From Brassica napus (taxonomy: Eukaryota > Streptophyta > Magnoliopsida > Brassicales > Brassicaceae): a DNA stretch of 64,000 nucleotides. Location of the stretch: NCBI RefSeq assembly GCF_020379485.1, contig NC_063446.1, forward strand, positions 13,873,597 to 13,937,596, written 5' to 3'. Made by a program: the position numbers and the translations under genes. Below, one piece after another: positions 37,041 to 47,800 of the stretch (its first letter is position 1; every line of letters begins with the position of its first letter). The notes beneath the pieces were generated by a model that was not told where the DNA came from, ran no database searches, and was given only the letters and a program-made list of their open reading frames with translations.

Positions 37041-37682
37041 TCACGAGAATTTAGATGGCTTCTCGGCGAGTTTAGCCAACGATTGCAAGTTGCAACGAAC
37101 GATGGTATCGGCGAAGCTACAAGTCTCTTCCTTATCGTTACCCGCTGGTACGTCAACGACGTATGATTCAACGACACGTGTCTTCTTATTATCGTCCGCC
37201 AACTCGTGCACCGTCGTCACCGATCTGTAGTTCTGAAGCCTGTGGTCTCCACCCACGACGCTGAAACTCATGATGTGGTGATCCTCGTCCATGATTTCAA
37301 GTCGCTCTAAGCTGAACGTTGCGGGGAGACCAGAGACGACTCGGACCTCCCTCACGGAGCCAGCCTCTCGACCGTCTCCGACAGCTACGTCGCAGCTCCT
37401 AACAAAGTGTTTGTACGCTTGAGGGTGTTCGAAGCGACTAAGTATCGACCACACGGCGGAAGACGGAGCGTCCACGTCCTGCACCACGACGGAGAAGCAC
37501 TGGGACGAACCCACCACGTGCGTATGGGAAAGCTCCACGTGATCCGGCACATCAGCCATCCCACGCGTGAGGCTCACTTTCTGAAGCTGTTTGTGGTGGT
37601 GGTGTCGATGATAGGTGCTGACGGTGGCGTTGGCTGCTTCTACGGCGGTGGAATATCTCCGAAACTGTATCGACGTTGGCAT
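37041..37682 (-). CDS. PYL6: Abscisic-acid receptor of the PYR/PYL/RCAR family, PYL6-like
   Basis: START-domain (Bet v 1-like) receptor; ABA-bound protein inhibits clade A PP2C phosphatases and frees SnRK2 kinases, in cytosol and nucleus. Single exon, 213 aa, as usual for PYLs. The frame is open to 37712, but the only ATG with a PYL-type start is 37682 (MPTSIQF). Visible: an N-terminal His-rich extension (HRHHHH, 25-30), the conserved Lys91 (AYKHF) that pairs with the ABA carboxylate, the gate loop SGLPA (117-121), the latch HRL (147-149) and C-terminal helix [19 protein letters not shown]. All contact motifs are intact. The closest match I recall is PYL6 (At2g40330) and the gene order agrees; PYL4/PYL5 are the alternatives. 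A CT-rich leader precedes it on the minus strand (37690-37760). Confidence 0.93.
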   Translation of the reverse strand: MPTSIQFRRYSTAVEAANATVSTYHRHHHHKQLQKVSLTRGMADVPDHVELSHTHVVGSSQCFSVVVQDVDAPSSAVWSILSRFEHPQAYKHFVRSCDVAVGDGREAGSVREVRVVSGLPATFSLERLEIMDEDHHIMSFSVVGGDHRLQNYRSVTTVHELADDNKKTRVVESYVVDVPAGNDKEETCSFADTIVRCNLQSLAKLAEKPSKFS

Positions 37683-38800
37683 TTTTAAACGGATGTGTGT
37701 GTAATAAAGCAAACCTCTCTCTTTTCTCTCTTATTCTGCTCTGGCTCTCTCTCTCTTCCAAACAAAAGAGAGATTGTTTGCTTCGTAAGGTCCTATGATG
37801 TAATAAGGTATTAGCGATACATAAGGAGGATATGGAAATATAAAAAATGCAAGTATATGTGGACAATAGATGGATAGAGAAAGAGAGAGAGAAGTCAGTT
37901 TTGTGGGTTCGTCGGTTGTCCACTTGGGATTTGTTTTGGGGTGTATTTTCGACGAAGAAATTCTCACTTTATACGAAGGACCGGCCGGGTTCCCCATGAA
38001 AATCTATGGATTGGTTCTTGATAGCTTAACCGGTTCTCTATTTGAGTTTTGTTTTAACTTGGTTCTTTGCTGTCATTAGTACTTGTTATCAGTATCACAA
38101 GGAATGCCATGTCGTGGAGACCCACAAATAGTGCAAAAATTCACTAAAAATGAGTATTTATTTAAGAATTTTAAAGATTGAATCCTTAACTTTTGGTGGG
38201 ATCCACTGATTATTTAATTATTTTTTTCTAAGGACTTCCACTTAAGGACTCCCATTGCAGATGTTGTAAGTCAAATAAAATCTATCTAACGCTTAAAATA
38301 TACTTTACTACTGTTTTCATGATACAGCCCAAGCACTCTTAGAAAAAAAATTAAGAAGAAATGAAATCAATAACATTCGAGGCATGACCGGCTCAATGGG
38401 GTCATGGGCCCCGGGGTAAATTTTTTATTTATTTCCAAACTATTATTTTTCTTAAAAAAATTTAATAGATATATGTTTTTTTTTCAAAATACCAGAAGTA
38501 TTTTTAAAAATAAACCTATGAAAATAAAAAATGGTTTCATATAAAAGAATTTGGACCCTTTTTGTTATTTTTAATAATATTTGTTTTTAAAAATCGGATC
38601 TTTAGGCGGTCCCCCCCCTCCCCGATTCGAGGTTCATTTGAAAAAAACAACTCTTTCGCCACTTATATTACAATAAATAACTTTGAACATTAGAAAAAAA
38701 CAATTTTTTTTTGTTGTTGCTAAATGAGATTATTATTTTGTTGTTGCTAAATGAGATTATTATTACATAATGAAATGTTTAGGGGTTACAATAAAACAGC
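37683..38800. other. Upstream region of PYL6 and repetitive DNA
   Basis: Positions 37690-37990 are the leader and promoter of PYL6, with several (CT)n tracts. Positions 38370-38660 look repetitive, with GGGGTCATGGGCCCCGGGG and a C-rich run near 38609. No gene. Confidence 0.45.
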
Positions 38801-38992
38801 CTAAAGCTGTGCTTCCTTGGCAGAAAAGAAATAAAAAAACAAGGAGAGCACAAGAGCAATGTAGTGATGAAGATAGCTAACTAGCGTATACACACTGACA
38901 TGAGGCAGCTGAACTTGCGCCTCTGCCTTATTGCCGCGATTAAGTGACGGACATCTCTGTCGATGCATTTGAAGATAACCCCAGGAGGACAT
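38801..38992 (-). CDS. Unrecognised small open frame with hydrophobic C-terminus
   Basis: From the ATG at 38992 a 63-residue frame reads MSSWGYLQMHRQRC, then a polar section and a hydrophobic stretch (LHHYIALVLSLFFYFF) that could span a membrane. The frame is open to 39031 but has no earlier ATG. I do not recognise it. It may be the remains of a longer gene or a chance frame; no introns or homologous neighbours support it. Confidence 0.15.
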   Translation of the reverse strand: MSSWGYLQMHRQRCPSLNRGNKAEAQVQLPHVSVYTLVSYLHHYIALVLSLFFYFFSAKEAQL

Positions 38993-39683
38993 GATTGTTG
39001 TTAATAGAGGACAGAGTTCCTTTGCTTCCAAATAAACTTTATATTTGGACTTTGAATATTATATTTGCAGTACATTTAAAATTTCTAACACATCCTTTCT
39101 GTAGATTCAAGGTACATAAGAATAACAATTCCTCTATTTCGCCATTGATGTTATGGTTATTATTTTCGCAGTAAATTTAAAATTTATGTTGCGTTTCTAA
39201 CACCTCCTATATCAATATAACGTTAGTAACATTTTAATACCAAACTGAGTCATTTTGAAACTGTTGTCCAAAATCCACAGGTACGATATATACCGCCTCC
39301 TTTTTCAAAATAGCCCAAGAATTTACAAATTAAATGTAGAAGTATTTAATGATCTGGATATGGGATGTGACACACTAGAACATCACTATGGCTCGAGTTA
39401 GTTAAGCACTATTTATTATTGGTACAATTATTGGATGCCTTGGTAGATTTTGGATTTCGTTGGAAGTTTAGAACCTTCCTGACTGTACCGGTAAAGTTTT
39501 TACCTAGCCAACGATAACTATAGCACGTTGAATATTCAAGTTGGTGAAAATAGCATGTCATGGGTCCATCATGATTAAATCTTGCCCCGTCTTGTAATCA
39601 ACTTGAGCGTTTTGATAGTACTAAAGAATTGTAATAATCAAATTTTTTTTCAACAAAGAAATAACAGAATATTTGACGAGTTA
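38993..39683. other. AT-rich intergenic DNA
   Basis: Nothing recognisable. Confidence 0.4.
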
Positions 39684-39951
39684 GACCATCTCCAACCCAC
39701 CTCTATTTATATCTCTATATTTTTTTTCTAAAATAGATACTCTATTATAGAGGTGAAAATGCTTCAATGTATGCCTCTATAATAGAGTTCTATTTATAGA
39801 GGAAAATATAGAGGTAAAAAGTAATTTTCCTCTATATTTTTCTCTAAAATAGAGGAACTCTATTATAGAAGCATACATTGGAGCATTTTCACCTCTATAA
39901 TAGAGATCTCTATTTTAGAAGAAAATGTAGAAGTGTACATTGGAGATGCTC
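39684..39951. mobile_element. Tourist-like MITE, about 268 bp
   Basis: GACCATCTCC at the left and GGAGATGCTC at the right are inverted, flanked by TTA and TCA, close to a 3-bp Harbinger duplication. The interior contains further inverted copies of CTCTATAATAGAG and CTCTATTTTAGAG, so the whole folds on itself. The ends are like those of the MITE at 19412. Confidence 0.75.
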
Positions 39952-40875
39952 TCAGACGAAAATCAACTAAGCAGTTGCCAAAAGTAACCAACTTGAAGTG
40001 AGGAAATTTTTGGAATTGGACAATATTTCTTTGGTGTGTCTCCTTCCACAAACTTATATTCAAAACTGAATGTAATGAATATTGGGCTCTTGAATTTGTG
40101 TGGCGGGAATAATAACAAAATACAATTTGGAAAATAATAAAGGGTTCCTTAATGCATTGGTTTTTCCAACAACTACACAAATACAACTATACATATTCCC
40201 AACTAGTCCTAGTTGATAGATTAGTACACTTATTACAGTATTAGCATTACTAATCGAATCTAACATACTTCATAAATGGCAGGATGTGAAAAATGTGTCA
40301 CTGGGGAGATTCTATCAATTTATACGACAATTATGTCTCTTAAAAGTTTTAAAGATCCATATAAAAAATCATTTGAAAAGGTATATTATAACAGCAAAGT
40401 TCACGGAAATAAATTCAAGTTTTCCATCTTGTTTGTTTGTTCTTTACAAACAACATATGGTACAAGATCAAAATTTCTTTGTTGAGATCCAAGAGTAGGG
40501 ATGGTATAATGATGAGTGTTGAAAGATGGGCATGAAGCAGAGAAAGATAAGGATGATAAAGTTTGACTTCTACAATCAATCTCAAATTAATGCCTCAGAC
40601 GAATCTTGCAAGCGTCGATCGTTGGAGAGAAACGAAACATGGATCTTGTGCAATGTATATACTCAGCTCAATGTGAATAAATGTTTGATGTATTTGATAA
40701 AACTCAAGATTCGCCATTCTGGCAAGAAGACTTCAAACACTATGATCCAATTTTCGTGAAGAAATTGCATCTCTTGTAGTATGATGAATGAAAGATTGGT
40801 TGACAAGAAACTTAAGAAAAATAAAATTAATCAAAAATATGCCTGCACTTTAATATTGGACTAGTAATTCCTATT
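39952..40875. other. AT-rich intergenic DNA
   Basis: Small overlapping frames at 40276-40498 and 40526-40759 show no family features. Confidence 0.4.
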
Positions 40876-42013
40876 AACTTATGGAATTTTTTTTTTTTGT
40901 GCACCAAAGTACTATGATTAAACGATTACAAGAGTAGAAGCAACATCATACATAACATGATGTGCAAAACGATGGGATAAATCCCAGATACATAATTCAG
41001 CATAAAACAAAGATAGAGATACAAACTGATAAAAGTTTAATAAGACTTTATGCAAGATATCGAAATTAAGATATCGAAATTGCCACTTACGATCCAATCT
41101 ATGAAAGATTTACACCGCATTTCAAAATCTTCAAATAACAAACGATTAGTCACAATAGTATGTGACGTCGCAACACCATCCAAAACCTCGACCCTCATCT
41201 GAATGAGAGTCGTTGCACCTACCGGCCCCAAACGAGCCTTTACACAAAGTAGCAAACGGCTAGGAAATTTGTAATTATTCCCAGTTTTACATACCGGGAT
41301 AATGTCACCTCTTACAAAGAGGGATGTTGGTGGAATGAGTCTCTCATTTGAGAAAGAGGAGGTGGAAGAAGATCTCTCTCGGCCCTGTCAAGAGGAAAGT
41401 TGATTAAGCTTATACACAAAGGATAGTCTTAACGGACTGATTGTGACAAGCTTTAGCAGTCTCAAATTTGTAGATGAAACTGAGCAATGCCTTGAGGTTG
41501 AAGTAGCTAACTTTGATCCACATATAAACATTGAAATATCAGGCCAAAATCTGTTAGCATATATGCTTCCACTGTCGTTTGAGGATTCTGAATTTCCCAT
41601 AAAGCATATACCAAAGACAGCCAACCATGTATGAAGCGGGCACTGCAATTTAACAACATGCGCCTTGACCACCAGGAGAATTGAGCAACATGTGCAGAGC
41701 AACTAGAGCATTCAAGTTTAGCAAAATCTGAAACGTAGCTCCTGGATATAATGCCATGCTCACCCCATGGTAGAGCTGAAAGGATCATCCCCTGAAGTAA
41801 ATCAGACATTAAAGGAATGGACTCCTCCACACCGGCGGACAGTAAGATGTGCTTGACTTCAATTTCCGAAGGAACAAGCATTGATTCCAAGCATAACCTG
41901 AGGACTTCACCATTACCGTGATGAAACCATGGAGACTTACAGGCACCAAAGCTGAGCCGTTGGTCGTTGTGGTCGTCGGGATGTACAGATGCGAGTGGTC
42001 GTCGGGATGTACA

Positions 42014-42175
42014 TGTTAAGGATACTAGATCCCTCTCTATCAAGTCTGTAATATTCTCATAATACACTTATGGTAACATATATAAATACAGAGCTCCTAG
42101 GGTATTAGTCGTATCTGTATATAATCATGCTGTAGCCACTCTTCTATAAGAAATATATGAAGATTACCGTTCATA
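42014..42175 (+). repeat. Left LTR of the copia element
   Basis: Begins TGTTAAGGATACTAG and ends CGTTCATA; it contains ATATATAAATACAG, a probable TATA box, in its middle. Confidence 0.93.
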
Positions 42176-42291
42176 TGGTATCAGAGCCTTCTTAAAGTTT
42201 TTCTTCTTAAAATCTCTCCGCTTCTCTTCTTTTGCTCGATCTATTCGATCCCCCTCTTCTTTGCTTCTTCTTCTTCTTTCTCAATTCAACC

Positions 42292-45200
42292 ATGTCCACC
42301 ACAACTGCTGAAACCGTTGAGATCACACCCAAAGCGCTTCTTCACATTAACATGTCCAATGTTACCAAACTTTCCTCAAACAACTTTCTCATGTGGAGTA
42401 TCCAGATTCAGGCTCTTCTGGATGGCTATGGACTTTCTGGTCACCTTGATGGCTCCGCTCCACCGCCAGCGCCCACTGTTGTCAACGACGGAGTCACCAC
42501 ACCGAATCCCAAGTTCACTACTTGGACCCGTCAAGATCGTCTTATTTTCAGTGGTCTAATAGGTGCCATTACGCCCACTATCCAACCTATTGTATCCACT
42601 GCGAAGACAGCTGCTGAGATCTGGTCCACTCTCTCCTCCACATATGCCAAACCTACAAGGGGTCATATCCAGCAGATCAAACTCCAAATCAAGGGCTGAA
42701 CAAAAGGTACAAAGACTATTGATGAGTACCTGCAAGGGTTTGTTACGAGATTTGATCAACTTGCACTCCTTGGGAAACCTATTGAGCATGAAGATCAAGT
42801 TGAATACATCCTTGGTGGTCTTCCTGAAGAATACAAGTCAATTGTGGATCAGTTAGAAGGACGTGCATCACACCTATTGTGACGGAAATTCATGAGAAGC
42901 TTCTCAACAAGGAAGCTAAGCTCCTCACCTCCTTGAAGGAACCTGCAGCTATTCCTGTCACTGCTAATGTTGCTTCCACACAGCCGCCAAACTCTCGTTA
43001 CAATCAGCCGCACATGCCTCAGAACAATCAACAGTGGAACCGCAATCAACAACACAAGCATGGCAACAACAACAACAAGTATCAAAAAGGTTCACAAGGA
43101 GGATACTAGGGGCGTTGTCAAATCTGTGGAGTTCAGGGCCATAGCGCACGCAGGTGTCCTCAGCTTCATGGTCATGGTTCTTCTACTGGTAGCGTCTCCG
43201 TCAACAACGCCTATCCACCATGGCAACCACGTGCGAACCTTGCTCTTGGTGCAACCACTCTGAACAACTCCTGGCTTCTCGACAGTGGGGCCACTCACCA
43301 TATGACGAACGATCTTGACAACCTTGCTCTGCACTCACCGTACAATGGCAACGATGCTGTGCTCATAGGCGATGGCTCTCCTCTGCCAATAACGCACACT
43401 GGTTCACTATCTTTTCCCTCTTCCTCTAAACCCTTGTCTTTAACTAATGTTCTCTGTGTTCCTAACATTCACAAGAACCTTATCTCAGTATATCGGTTGT
43501 GTAACACTAACAAAGTCTCCGTTGAATTTTTCCCTGCTCACTTTCAGGTGAAGGATCTATCCTCGGGTGCCCCATTGCTCCACGGCAGAACCAAGAATGA
43601 GTTATACGAGTGGCCAGCTTCCCCTTCCACCCTTGAATCCTTTTTCGTCTCCACCAAACCTACACCTACTCTTAAAGACTGGCATGATCGCTTGGGCCAC
43701 CCCTCTTTATCTACTTTAAAAACTATTGTTTCAAAGTTTTCTATTCCAGTGTTGCATTCTTCTTCACAGCCTTCGTTGTGCCCAGATTGTTCTATTAATA
43801 AATCCCATAAACTACCTTTTTCTCAAACCTCAATCTCCTCAAACAAACCTCTTGAATATATTTTCACTGATGTCTGGATGTCTCCTATGATCTCTGTCGA
43901 CAACTACAAATATTATGTAGTCTTTGTTGATCATTTTACACGGTACTCGTGGCTCTACCCCTTGAAAACCAAGTCCCAAGTCCGTGAGGTTTTCACTGCT
44001 TTTAAACCTCTTGTGGAGAATAAGTTCAACCTCAAAATCGGTACTTTATACTCAGACAATGGTGGAGAGTACCTGGCTCTCAAGTCCTTCCTCTCTGCAG
44101 CCGGCATATCTCATCTCACTTCTCCCCCCCCATACCCCTGAACACAATGGAGTGTCTGAACGCAAGCACCGCCACATCGTTGAGACCGGACTCTCTCTCT
44201 TATCTCACGCAGGAATGCCTCGCAGCTACTGGACGTATGCGTTCTCCACCGCCGTTTATCTCATAAATCGTCTCCCAACTCCGGTTTTAAACATGACATC
44301 TCCATTTGCAAAGCTGTTTGGAACCACTCCTAACTATGACAAGCAGAAGATCTTTGGTTGTTTATGCTTTCCCTGGCTTCGCCCTTATAGCACTCATAAA
44401 CTTGACAACCGTTCTACTCCGTGTGTCTTCTTGGGATACTCCACATCTCAGAGTGCCTATTTATGTCTCCAGCCGACAACAGGGAGAATCTATGTCTCCA
44501 GACACGTTCAGTTCGATGAACAAGTCTTCCCCTTTCCACGATCTTCAAAACCCCGAGCTTCCTCCGAACCCAACTCACCTCAGCAAAATGAACCTTTGCA
44601 CTCTCTTATTCCCCTCAGACCGCCACTCGCTGACTCTACTGTGCCATCTCTGGGGACCCCGAGGATAGCTTCTCCACCGCCGGTGACATCGGAGAACTCA
44701 GACGGTGGCGTTGTTCGTGAAACACAATCAGGTATGATCCCTAACTCTAATCTTTCAAATCAAACCGGCCCTCTTCCTTTAAACCAAACCAACCCAAGCC
44801 CATACACCCAAAATAATTCTTCTCCAAATCCAAACCAACGAAGCCCACAACCATCTCAGGCCCAACCTGAAAACCTAACCACAAACCCTTTAGGCCCAAC
44901 CACAAATCCATCTTCTCAACCCTCGTCGTCTTCCTCCCTTCCTCCAGAACCAGCCCCGATAATAGCAAATAAACATCCCATGACCACCCGTCAAAAGAAT
45001 AACATCTCCAAACCAAAAACCAAAGTCAACCTCTCAGCTAGATACACCAACAACTACCCTCTTGAACCAAGGACGGTGAACCAAGCGTTACTTGATAAGA
45101 GGTGGAGAGGCTCTATGTCAACTGAACTGGATGCGTTTGCTCGCAACCAGACCTATGAGCTCGTTCCTCGTCAAGCACATCAAAATATCATTGGTTGTCG

Positions 45201-46599
45201 CTGGATTTATACTAATAAGTTCTTTGCAGATGGGAGTCATAAGTGCTGTAAATCCCGCCTCGTTGCCAAAGGCTACACACAGCAGTTTGGGCGTGATTAT
45301 ACTTCTACATTCAGTCCGGTCATAAAGGCGACCACAATCCGTCTTATCCTGGATATTGCAGTCTCTCGATCATGGCCTATCCAACAACTAGATGTCAATA
45401 ATGCCTTCCTTCAAGGAACTCTGAAAGAGGAAGTTTACATGGAGCAACCACCCGGCTTCATTGATCGAGACAAACCATCCCATGTTTGTCGTCTTCGGAA
45501 AGCTGTCTATGGACTCAAACAAGCACCCCGTGCTTGGTACGAAGAACTTCAAACCTTTCTCCTCAGTCTTGGCTTCAAAAACTCACTAGCGGACACGTCT
45601 CTCTTCATCTATAACAATGGGAAAGAACTAGTGTATTTGCTAGTTTATGTTGATGATATTCTCATAACTGGGAATAACAAGGCGGCCATCACGCGGATTC
45701 TGACCCTTCTTGCCTCACGTTTTTCAGTTAAAGACCCGGAGGAACTCAATTATTTTCTTGGCATTGAAGCTCGTCGAACCAGCAGTGGCCTTCACCTATC
45801 TCAACGGAAGTACATCCTTGATCTCCTACATCAGTACAAGATGGAAGATGCCAACCCTGTCTGTACGCCCATGGCTTCTGCTCCCAAGCTAACATTGAGG
45901 TCTGGCACTGTCATTGATGATCCAAAGGAGTATAGGAAACTCATTGGAAGTCTTCAGTACCTACAGTTTACACGCCTTGACATCGCTTATGCTGTTAACC
46001 GACTTTCTCAGTTCATGCATCGACCCACTGATCTTCACTGGCAGGCAGCAAAAAGAATTCTGAGATATCTTGCAGCTACTCCCTCTCATGGCATTTACTT
46101 CTCAGCTCGGAATGTTCTCAGTCTCCATGCCTTTTCTGATGCTGACTGGGCAGGCGATGCCGATGATTTCATCTCTACAAATGCTCACATTGTCTATCTC
46201 GGAAAGTCACCTGTTTCGTGGACTGCAAAGAAGCAATCTGGAGTTGCCCGTTCAAGTACAGAAGCGGAATACAGATCGGTGGCAAACACATCAGCAGAGA
46301 TCAGATGGATTTGCAACTTGCTCACTGAACTGGGTATCGTCTTAATCTCTCCTCCAGTCATATACTGTGACAATCTCGGTGCTACTTTTCTTTGTGCCAA
46401 TCCGGTGTTTCATTCTCGTATGAAACATGTTGCTCTTGATTACCACTTCATCCGCGGCCAGATACAACATGGAATGCTCAGAGTGTCTCACGTCAATACA
46501 AAAGACCAGTTGGCTGATGCACTAACAAAGCCGCTTCCTCGTCAAAGATATACTGAACTACGAAACAAGATTGGAGTGGCTGAACCCTCTCCATCTTGA
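42292..46599 (+). pseudogene. copia gag-pol polyprotein, interrupted by stops and frameshifts
   Basis: Gag starts at the ATG of 42292 (MSTTTAETVEI). Order seen: gag, CCHC zinc knuckle (CX2CX4HX4C, 43119-43160), protease (DSGATHH, about 43281), GAG-pre-integrase HHCC (about 43680-43800), integrase with its catalytic acids (about 43869-44160), reverse transcriptase with YVDD (about 45645) and RNase H with DADWAGD (about 46140). This is the copia order. Interruptions: TGA at 42697-42699, a frame change near 42868, TAG at 43107-43109 just before the zinc knuckle, and a frame change at the 8-C run about 44125-44132. After that the frame is open to 46599. The protein cannot be made as one chain from this copy. 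Confidence 0.92.
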
Positions 46600-46606
46600 G
46601 GGGGCG

Positions 46607-46768
46607 TGTTAAGGATACTAGATCCCTCTCTATCAAGTCTGTAATATTCTCATAATACACTTATGGTAACATATATAAATACAGAGCTCCTAGGGTATTA
46701 GTCGTATCTGTATATAATCATGCTGTAGCCACTCTTCTATAAGAAATATATGAAGATTACCGTTCATA
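46607..46768 (+). repeat. Right LTR of the copia element
   Basis: Same sequence as the left LTR by eye over 162 bp, preceded by the purine tract and followed by the TSD GTACA. Confidence 0.93.
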
Positions 46769-46787
46769 GTACAAACTTATGGAATTT

Positions 46788-47800
46788 CTATATGATGCTT
46801 TTGGAACGTAGTTATTTATTTGTTATTTTACATTGTGGTATTTTTCTCAAAAAAATTACTACAAACTTAAGTTACACATATATCGTTGATGTTAAAACCG
46901 GTCTTTTGTTTGTTTATCAAAAATTGTAGAAAATAATCATGAAAATACTTTTAATTCAAAGAAACTCAACTTCAATAAGGAGTGAAGCACAATACAACGT
47001 GATATACAAGATATAACAAAACATATGAACCAAAAGTGAAAAGAGAAACTGTCCAAAAGAGTTGCATCTCATTCTTCTGCAGAAGGGCGCATTGTCAAAG
47101 AGAAAATTGTGGAGGAGCAATAGCCAAATCCCATACCCACCAATTGTTTTTGGATAATTAATGAACAGTTTGCCAACTTGTTTTCTTTATTTTCCAACAT
47201 GCTTTTAAGATCTTCAAGACTTGGGCAAGAAAAACGATTTTGTAAACCATAAAAGATTAGTTAAACCCCTTTTTATAATATAGAAACGATGTCCCAATGG
47301 CATTTTCAAATATCCCATTTGCTTTTGTAGAAAATAGTAAAATATAGATAGATATAATATATTCACACTTGTTTTCTTACCTCATTGCTTGTGCAATCTA
47401 AGACAACCTGAGGAAATCCTGCAGACGATATACTCCACTCTTGATCCAATCTTATAAGACAACAGTTACGTCAATAAATAAATACTAGTAAAGAATTAAA
47501 TTAAGCCAAGCAATCGACCGCAGAGATTTAATTTTTGAAAAGCAAACTTTCAAAGTGAACATAGTTACAGAAGGTACTAAAATAAAAACTTTATATTTCA
47601 AAGGTTATTTGTATCCGAAGATGAAAACACGGATCAAAGTTTTTCTACAACCAAAGTTAGAAACTTCATATGTATCCAAAGACTGAAACTTTGTATGTAT
47701 TAACACAAAGAGAAAAATGGATTATATTCGAACGTACGTGTCCCACATTAACTACCCAATTCTACGAACTGTTAACATCAGCAAGTATCATTTAGCTTCA
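46788..47800. other. AT-rich intergenic DNA
   Basis: No gene recognised. The sequence at 46774 continues the host DNA interrupted at 40890. Confidence 0.4.

Larger units (their letters stand above)
42014..46768 (+). mobile_element. Ty1/copia LTR retrotransposon, 4.75 kb, full length but with broken reading frame
   Basis: LTRs 42014-42175 and 46607-46768 (162 bp) look identical base for base. TSD GTACA is at 42009-42013 and 46769-46773. The primer-binding site TGGTATCAGAGCC follows the left LTR directly; the polypurine tract GAGGGGGCG precedes the right LTR. The LTR begins TG and ends TA. It belongs to the RE1/RE2-type plant copia group by its RT and RNase H motifs. Frame breaks are described with the gag-pol entry. 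Confidence 0.95.
40876..46787 (-). mobile_element. Retroposed sequence (poly-A, 14-bp TSD), interrupted by a copia element
   Basis: AACTTATGGAATTT occurs at 40876-40889 and again at 46774-46787. Right after the left copy comes a T-run (to about 40898) and GTGCACC, which on the minus strand is a poly(A) tail. The insert without the copia element is about 1.12 kb (40890-42013) and would be a 5'-truncated LINE or a processed transcript copied on minus. A 186-codon minus frame covers 41507-42067, but I do not recognise its product, and its first codons lie in the copia LTR. Confidence 0.7.

Noticed and set aside
37407..37688. Plus-strand frame over PYL6
   Set aside because: Lies entirely opposite the intact PYL6 coding region and shows no family features.
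38580..38640. Possible tRNA or SINE (GATTCGAGGTTC near 38622)
   Set aside because: No A-box/B-box pair or cloverleaf could be found; the surrounding DNA is a low-complexity C-rich tract.
41507..42067. 186-codon minus frame as a host gene disrupted by the copia element
   Set aside because: Its first residues lie inside the copia LTR, the rest is within the TSD-bounded retroposed insert, and no family features are recognisable.
44747..45016. Minus-strand frame inside the copia element
   Set aside because: Shadow of the Pro/Asn-rich linker between integrase and reverse transcriptase; composition is explained by the plus-strand gene.
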